Below are positions 9,393 through 18,400 of a stretch of 64,000 bases of DNA, one piece after another; position 1 is the first letter of the stretch, and every line of letters begins with the position of its first letter. Origin of the DNA: Collimonas pratensis (GTDB lineage Bacteria > Pseudomonadota > Gammaproteobacteria > Burkholderiales > Burkholderiaceae_D). Below the pieces are notes generated by a model that saw nothing but the letters and a program-made list of their open reading frames with translations, was not told the origin of the DNA and made no database searches. Location: assembly GCF_001584185.1 (NCBI RefSeq), contig NZ_CP013234.1:4712001-4776000 (forward strand), written 5' to 3'. The position numbers and the translations under genes were made by a program.

Positions 9393-9430
9393 AAAAAACC
9401 CCGCAATGAACAAGTCATTGCGGGGTTTTT
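9393..9430 (-). terminator. Intrinsic terminator after adhesin C
   Basis: A perfect 11-bp stem (9399-9409 with 9415-9425, CCCCGCAATGA and its complement), 5-nt loop ACAAG, flanked by A6 on one side and T5 on the other. It is 47 bp beyond the adhesin C stop codon and could work in both directions. Confidence 0.85.
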
Positions 9431-9476
9431 CGAGACGTCTTGCAGCTTAGGCCGCCGGTAAACTACGCCGGCAAGA

Positions 9477-12400
9477 TCACCACAATTTGAAATCGACGCC
9501 GGCCGATACGCCCCAGGCGCTGCCGGTGGTGCTGACACCAACGCCCCAGGTGTTGTTGCCGGTGCTGCTCTTTGCCCGGAACTGCAGGGCCAGTGCGCCA
9601 TAGCCCTGGTAGGAGCCGATACCCACCCCAACCCGGCCTTCGCCACGTTCCAGCGCACTGGTCACGGCGCCCGACATCGCCATGCTCATGGCCACACCGG
9701 AGTAAGCGATACGCTTGACATCGCCGATCTGGTTTTGCACGTTGTTCAGCTGCGATACGTTGACGGCATCGGTAGGATTGACGCCTGCCGCGACATTGGT
9801 GATACGGCGCTCATTGCCGGGAGAACCGACCGATACCGTATTGGCCTGGTCCGCAACTGAATAGGCGCCCAGGGCAACCGAGTTGTTCGCCGTGGCTTGC
9901 GCGCCGGCGCCGGTTGCCACTGCATCGTTGCCCGAAGCCAAGGCATTGTTCCCGATAGCAACGGTAGGATCGCCAGTCGCCCGGGCGTTATAGCCAATGG
10001 CGACCGATCCTGCCTGCGAAGCCAAGGCACGGAAACCCACCGCCGTGGCGTTGGTATCGGTAGCCTGGGCGTTCGAACCGATCGCCGTTGCACCATCCTT
10101 GGTAGCTTGCGCACACAAACCGGAGCCAGTGGCATCGACTCCATTGACGCTGCTGCACGTCGCCGCCACTACGCTATTGATGACAGTGCCGCTGGTGCCG
10201 CGCGTTTGCACCGTGCCATTGCTGTTGGCGCCGCCGCTCGTGGTGCCGCCCAGCGTGCCGCCGTTGGCAGTCGCGTTCTTCGACGCATCCACCAGCGACG
10301 TCAGCGTGGTCGACAAGGATGTCGTGCCGTTGGCGATGTTGCTCAGGCCGCTTGAGAGCGAAGTGACCTGGCTCAGGCCGGTCGACAGCGACGAGATACC
10401 GGTCGAGAGAGAAGAAATCCCGCTCGAAGTCGACGATGACAGGGAGCTGACATTGCCGTTGGTAGTCGACAACCCGGTCGACAGCGAGTTGACGTTCGAT
10501 GTACTGCTGGACAAGCCGGTCGACAAAGAACTGATGCTGCTGGTGTTGCTAGACAAGCCCGTCGAGGTCGAGGCTGACAGCGAATTGACATTGCTGTTGG
10601 TTGAGCTGAGAGCGGTTGACAACGATCCCAGGCCATTAGAAGTCGCCGTCGACAGCGAATTCAGCTGACTGACGTTCACCGCATCGGTATTCTGCGTACC
10701 GGCCGCGACGTTGATGACTTGCCGTTCTTTGCCAGCCGTACCTACCGATACGACGTTAATGCGCCCGTCATTATTCGAATTGGCGCCGATCGCCACCGAA
10801 TTGGATCCGACGCCGACAGATGCATTATCCAGATCATTCTGCTTGCCATCGGCCTTGAAGTAATTGGCGACCCCGGAGCTTTGCAGTCCCGACACCGTAG
10901 TCGACAGCGATTTCACGTTGCTGTTGGTGGTGCTCAGGCCGGTCGACAGGAATCCGATGCTGCTGGTGGCAGAACTCAAGCCGGTTGAGGTTGAAGTCGA
11001 CAAAGATGCCACATTGCTGGAAACCGTGTTCAAGCTGGTCGACGCCGACGTCGACAGCGATGTCACGTTGCTGTTGGTGGTGCTGAGGCCGCTGGATAGC
11101 GAAGTGACGTTGCTGGTGGCTGTGCTCAAGCCGGTCGAAGTCGAAGTCGACAGTGACGACACGTTGCTGTTGGTGGTGCTGAGACCGCTGGACAGCGAAG
11201 TGACGTTGCTGGTGGCTGTGCTCAGGCCGGTCGATGTCGATGTCGACAGGGAGTCTACATTGCTATTGGTGGTGCTGAGGCCGCTGGACAGTGAAGTGAC
11301 GTTGCTGGCGGTTGTGCTCAGACCAGTCGACAACGATGTCACGTTGCTGTTGGTCGTGCTGAGACCGCTAGACAGTGATGTAACGCTGCTGGTGGCCGTG
11401 CTCAAGCCAGTCGATGTCGATGTAGACAGGGAGTCTACATTGCTATTGGTCGTGCTGAGACCGCTAGACAGTGATGTAACGCTGCTGGTGGTTGTGCTCA
11501 GGCCAGTCGACAACGATGTCACGTTGCTGTTGGTCGTGCTGAGGCCGCTAGACAGTGATGTAACGCTGCTGGTGGTTGTGCTCAAGCCAGTCGATGTCGA
11601 TGTAGACAGGGAGTCTACATTGCTATTGGTGGTACTGAGGCCACTGGACAGCGAAGTGACGCTGCTGGTGGTTGTGCTCAGGCCAGTCGACAACGATGTC
11701 ACGTTGCTGTTGGTCGTGCTGAGACCACTAGACAGCGAAGTGACGTTGCTGGCCGTTGTGCTCAGGCCAGTCGACAACGATGTCACGTTGCTGTTGGTCG
11801 TGCTGAGGCCGCTAGACAGTGATGTAACGCTGCTGGTGGTTGTGCTCAAGCCAGTCGACGCTGAAGTCGACAGCGATGTCATGCCGGTCGAAGTTGAGGT
11901 CGACAAGGACGACAAACTGCTATTAGTCGTGCTCAAGCCGGTAGACGCAGACGTCGACAGCGAAGACACATTGCTGTTCGTGGTGCTCAAGCCGGTTGAA
12001 GTCGAGGTCGACAGGGATGAAATACTGCTCTTGGCCGTGCTCAGCCCCGTAGACGCAGATGTCGACAGCGAAGACACATTGCTGTTCGTGGTGCTCAAGC
12101 CGGTTGAAGTCGAGGTCGACAGGGATGAAATACTGCTCTTGGCCGTGCTCAACCCCGTAGACGCAGACGTCGACAGCGAAGACACATTGCTGTTCGTGGT
12201 GCTCAAGCCGGTTGAAGTCGAGGTCGACAGGGACGAAATGCTGCTCTTGGCCGTGCTCAGTCCCGTAGACGCAGACGTCGACAGCGAAGACACATTACTG
12301 TTCGTGGTGCTCAAGCCGGTTGAAGTCGAAGTCGATAGGGATGAAATGCTGCTCTTGGCCGTGCTCAGCCCCGTAGACGCAGACGTCGACAGCGAAGACA

Positions 12401-15400
12401 CATTGCTGTTCGTGGTGCTCAAGCCGGTTGAAGTCGAGGTCGACAGGGATGAAATGCTGCTCTTGGCCGTGCTCAGTCCCGTAGACGCAGACGTCGACAG
12501 CGAAGACACATTGCTGTTCGTGGTGCTCAAGCCGGTTGAAGTCGAGGTCGACAGGGATGAAATGCTGCTCTTGGCCGTGCTCAGTCCCGTAGACGCAGAC
12601 GTCGACAGCGAAGAAACACTGCTGTTAGTAGTGCTCAGGCCGGTCGATGCCGATGTCGACAACGAGGAAACATTGCTGTTCGTAGTACTGAGACCACTCG
12701 ACAGCGAAGTAACGTTGCTGGTGACCGTGCTCAAGCCAGTCGATGCCGACGTTGACAGCGAAGTTACATTGCTGTTCGTGGTACTGAGACCGCTTGACAG
12801 CGAAGTGACGTTGCTGGTTACCGTGCTCAAACCAGTTGAAGCCGAAGTCGACAGCGAGGAAACATTGCTGTTGGTAGTGCTCAGGCCAGTCGATGCAGAC
12901 GTCGACAACGAAGAAACACTGCTGTTCGTCGTGCTGAGACCACTCGATAATGAAGTAACGTTGCTAGCGACCGTGCTCAAGCCAGTCGACGTCGACGTCG
13001 ACAGCGAGGTGATGCCGGTCGATGCCGAAGTCGAAAGTGATGCGATGCCGGTCGAAGTTGAGGTCGACAAGGACGAAACACTGCTAATAGTCGCGCTCAA
13101 GCCGGTCGATGCAGACGTTGACAGCGAAGTTACATTGCTGTTCGTGGCGCTGAGACCGCTGGACAATGAAGTGACGTTGCTGGTGACCGTACTCAAACCA
13201 GTCGACGCTGATGTCGACAGCGACGCGATGCCGGTCGAAGTCGAGGTCGACAAGGAAGAGACACTGCTGTTCGTCGTGCTCAGGCCGGTTGACGCAGATG
13301 TCGACAGCGAGGACACGTTGCTGTTCGTAGTACTCAGACCGCTGGACAGCGATGTAACGTTACTGGCGACTGTGCTCAAGCCAGTCGACGCTGAAGTCGA
13401 CAGCGATGCGATACCGGTCGAGGTCGACGTCGACAGGGACGAGACATTGCTGTTGGTCGTGCTCAGACCACTAGACAGCGAAGTGACGTTGCTTGCGACT
13501 GTGCTCAGGCCGGTCGATGCAGATGTCGACAGCGAAGACACATTGCTGTTCGTGGTACTGAGACCGCTCGACAGCGAAGTGACGTTGCTAGCGACGGTGC
13601 TCAAACCAGTCGACGCTGAAGTCGACAGCGATGTGATGCCGGTCGAAGTCGAAGTTGACAAGGAAGAGACACTGCTGTTAGTTGTACTCAATCCGGTTGA
13701 TGCAGACGTCGACAGCGAGGAAACATTGCTGTTCGTAGTACTGAGACCGCTGGATAACGAAGTGACATTGCTGGTGACTGTGCTCAAGCCAGTCGACGCT
13801 GAAGTCGATAGCGACGTGATGCCGGTCGAAGTCGAGGTCGACAAGGACGAAACATTACTGTTGGTCGTGCTGAGACCGCTAGACAGCGAAGTGACATTAC
13901 TGGCGACTGTACTCAAGCCGGTTGAAGCCGAAGTCGACAGCGATGTGATACCAGTCGATGCCGACGTCGACAACGAGGAAACATTACTATTCGTAGTGCT
14001 AAGACCGCTAGACAGCGAAGTGACATTGCTGGCGACTGTACTCAGGCCGGTAGATGCAGATGTCGACAGCGAGGAAACATTGCTGTTGGTGGTGCTCAGA
14101 CCGCTCGATAACGAAGCGACGTTACTGGTAACTGTACCCAAGCCGGTCGAAGTTGATGTCGACAGCGAGTCTACCCTGCTATTGACCGTACTCAAGCCTG
14201 ACGATGTTGACGTCGACAATGACGTGATGCCAGTCGAAGTCGAGGTCGACAGGGAAGATACATTGCTGTTCGTCGTACTGAGACCGCTCGACAATGAAGT
14301 AACGTTGCTAGTGACCGTGCTCAACCCAGTCGACGCAGAAGTCGACAACGATGTGATGCCGGTCGATGTTGAGGTCGACAAGGACGAAACACTACTGTTG
14401 GTCGTGCTGAGGCCGCTAGACAGTGAAGTGACGTTGCTGGTGACCGTGCTCAACCCAGTCGACGCAGAAGTCGACAACGATGTGATGCCGGTCGATGTTG
14501 AGGTCGACAAGGACGAAACACTACTATTGGTCGTGCTGAGGCCGCTAGACAGTGAAGTGACGTTGCTGGTGACCGTGCTCAAACCTGTAGACGCTGAAGT
14601 CGACAAGGAAGAGACGCTGCCATTAGTCGTGCTCAGGCCAGTCGATGCAGACGTCGAAAGCGAAGAAACACTGCTGTTGGTCGTGCTGAGGCCGCTCGAC
14701 AGTGAAGTGACGTTGCTGGTGACCGTGCTCAAGCCGGTCGATGCAGATGCCGACAAGGAAGAGACGCTGCTATTGGTCGTGCTCAGGCCAGTAGACGTAG
14801 AGGTCGACAACGAAGCGACGTTACTGGTAACTGCACCCAAGCCGGTCGAAGTTGATGTAGACAGCGAGTCTACCCTGCTATTGACCGTACTCAAGCCTGA
14901 CGATGTTGATGTCGACAGCGATGTGATACCGGTCGATGCCGACGTCGAAAGCGAAGAAACATTGCTGTTGGTCGTGCTCAGTCCGCTAGACAGCGAGGTG
15001 ACGTTGCTAGCGATCGTACTCAAGCCCGTCGATGCCGAAGTCGACAGCGATGTAATGCCAGTCGAAGTCGACGTCGACAAGGAAGAGACGCTGCTATTAG
15101 TCGTGCTCAGCCCAGTCGATGCAGACGTCGAAAGCGAAGAAACATTGCTGTTGGTCGTGCTGAGACCGCTGGACAGTGAAGTGACGTTGCTGGCGACTGT
15201 GCTCAAGCCGGTCGACGCCGACGTCGACAGCGAGGACACGTTGCTGTTCGTAGTACTCAGACCGCTGGACAGCGAAGTAACGTTGCTGGCGACTGTGCTC
15301 AAGCCAGTCGACGCTGAAGTCGATAGCGACGTGATGCCGGTCGAAGTCGAGGTCGACAAGGACGAAACATTACTGTTGGTCGTGCTCAGTCCGGTGGATG

Positions 15401-18400
15401 CCGATGTCGACAGCGAGGAAACGTTGCTGTTGGTCGTGCTGAGACCGCTAGACAGTGAAGTAACGTTGCTAGTGACAGCGCTCAATCCGGTCGATGCCGA
15501 CGTCGACAACGAGGAAACATTACTATTCGTAGCGCTAAGACCGCTAGACAGCGAAGTGACATTGCTGGCGACTGTACTCAGGCCGGTAGATGCAGATGTC
15601 GACAGCGAGGAAACATTGCTGTTGGTGGTGCTCAGACCGCTCGATAACGAAGCGACGTTACTGGTAACTGTACCCAAGCCGGTCGAAGTTGATGTCGACA
15701 GCGAGTCTACCCTGCTATTGACCGTACTCAAGCCTGACGATGTTGACGTCGACAATGACGTGATGCCAGTCGAAGTCGAGGTCGACAGGGAAGATACATT
15801 GCTGTTCGTCGTACTGAGACCGCTCGACAATGAAGTAACGTTGCTAGTGACCGTGCTCAAGCCAGTCGACGCTGAAGTCGATAGCGACGTGATGCCGGTC
15901 GAAGTCGAGGTCGACAAGGACGAAACACTACTGTTGGTCGTGCTGAGGCCGCTAGACAGTGAAGTGACGTTGCTGGTGACCGTGCTCAACCCAGTCGACG
16001 CAGAAGTCGACAACGATGTGATGCCGGTCGATGTTGAGGTCGACAACGAAGACACATTACTAGCGACCGTGCTCAAACCTGTAGACGCTGAAGTCGACAG
16101 CGATGTGATGCCGGTCGAAGTCGACGTCGACAAGGAAGAGACATTGCTATTGGTCGTGCTCAGTCCGCTAGACAGCGAGGTGACGTTGCTAGTGACTGTA
16201 CTCAAGCCGGTTGACGTCGACGTCGACAGCGAGGAAACATTGCTGTTCGTTGTACTGAGACCGCTGGACAGCGAAGTGACGTTGCTAGCGACCGTACTCA
16301 AGCCAGTCGATGCAGAAGTCGACAGCGATGAGATGCCGGTCGAAGTCGAGGTCGACAAGGATGAAACACTGCTATTCGTAGTGCTGAGACCGCTAGAGAG
16401 CGAAGTGACGTTGCTGCTCACTGTGCTCAAACCAGTTGAAGCCGAAGTCGACAACGAGGAAACGTTGCTGTTGGTAGTGCTCAGGCCGCTAGATAACGAA
16501 TTAATACTGCTGGTGTGACTGGACAAACCTGCAGACGTTGAAGTCGACAAGGACGAGACACTACTGTTCGTCGTGCTCAAACCAGTCGATGTAGACGTCG
16601 ACAACGAAGATACATTGCTGTTGGTGGTGCTCAGACCGCTCGACAACGAAGCGACGTTACTGGTAACTGTACCCAAGCCGGTCGAAGTTGATGTAGACAG
16701 CGAGTCTACCCTGCTATTGACAGTACTCAAGCCTGAGGATGTTGAAGTCGACAGCGATGTGATGCCGGTCGATGCCGACGTCGACAACGAGGAGACATTG
16801 CTGTTCGTAGTGCTAAGACCGCTAGACAGCGAAGTGACATTGCTGGCAACTGTACTCAATCCGGTTGAAGCCGAAGTCGATAGCGACGTAATACCGGTCG
16901 AAGTCGATGTCGACAAGGATGTAACACTGCTGTTCGTCGTACTGAGGCCGCTGGACAGTGAAGTAACGTTGCTAGCGACCGTACTCAAGCCCGTCGATGC
17001 TGAAGTCGACAGCGATGTGATACCGGTCGAAGCCGAAGTTGACAAGGAAGAGACGCTGCTGTTCGTTGTACTCAATCCGGTTGATGCAGACGTCGACAAC
17101 GAAGAAACATTGCTGTTCGTAGTGCTAAGACCGCTCGACAGTGAAGTGACATTGCTGGCGACCGTACTCAATCCGGTTGAAGCCGAAGTCGATAGCGACG
17201 TAATACCGGTCGAAGTCGAGGTCGACAAGGATGTAACACTGCTGTTCGTTGTACTGAGGCCGCTCGACAATGACGTGACGTTGCTAGCGACTGTACTCAA
17301 CCCAGTGGACGCTGAAGTTGACAGCGATGTGATGCCGGTCGATGTCGAGGTCGACAAGGAAGAGACACTGCTGTTCGTTGTACTCAATCCGGTTGATGCA
17401 GACGTCGACAACGAAGAAACATTGCTATTGGTCGTACTGAGACCACTCGACAGCGATGTGACGTTGCTCGTGACCGTGCTCAAGCCAGTCGATGCTGATG
17501 TTGACAACGACGTGATGCCGGTCGAAGTTGAGGTCGATAAGGACGAGACACTGCTGTTAGTCGTGCTCAGACCGGTTGACGCAGACGTCGACAACGAGGA
17601 AACGTTGCTGTTCGCGGTGCTAAGGCCACTCGACAGTGAAGTAACGTTGCTGGTGACTGCGCTCAATCCGGTCGATGTAGACGTCGACAACGAAGAAACA
17701 TTGCTGTTCGTAGTGCTAAGACCGCTCGACAGTGAAGCGACATTGCTGGCGACTGTACTCAATCCGGTTGAAGCCGAAGTCGATAGCGACGTAATACCGG
17801 TCGAAGTCGAGGTCGATAGGGATGAAACGCTGCTGTTAGTCGTACTCAAGCCAGTAGATGTAGATGTCGACAGCGAAGAAACATTGCTATTGGTCGTACT
17901 GAGACCGCTCGACAATGAAGTGACGTTGCTGGCGACCGTACTCAAACCAGTCGACGCCGAAGTTGACAGCGATGTGATTCCGGTCGAAGTCGAGGTCGAC
18001 AGGGACGAAACACTGCTGTTCGTCGTGCTCAGGCCGGTCGATGCAGAGGTCGACAGCGAAGAAACATTGCTGTTCGTGGTACTAAGGCCGCTGGATAGTG
18101 AAGTGACGTTGCTAGTGGCTGTGCTCAAGCCGGTCGACGCCGAAGTTGACAGCGATATGATGCCGGTCGAAGTCGAGGTCGATAAGGATGAAACATTGCT
18201 GTTCGTGGTACTGAGACCGCTAGACAACGAAGTGACATTGCTGGTGACTGTGCTCAAGCCCGTTGAAGCGGAAGTCGACAGCGATGCAATGCCGGTCGAA
18301 GCCGAGGTCGATAAGGACGAAACGCTGCTGTTGGTAGTGCTCAGGCCGCTAGATAACGAATTAATGCTGCTAGTGTGACTGGACAAACCAGTAGACGTTG

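Noticed and set aside
10864..16518. An open frame of 1884 codons on the plus strand, with similar long frames at 3513-5912, 5979-8300 and 16573-18378
   Set aside because: These are antisense shadows of the adhesin stalk. The Ser/Thr codon set lacks TTA, CTA and TCA in that frame, so stop codons do not arise; the breaks fall at the recurrent SHTS unit. No start signal or export signal, and the sense proteins are clearly real.
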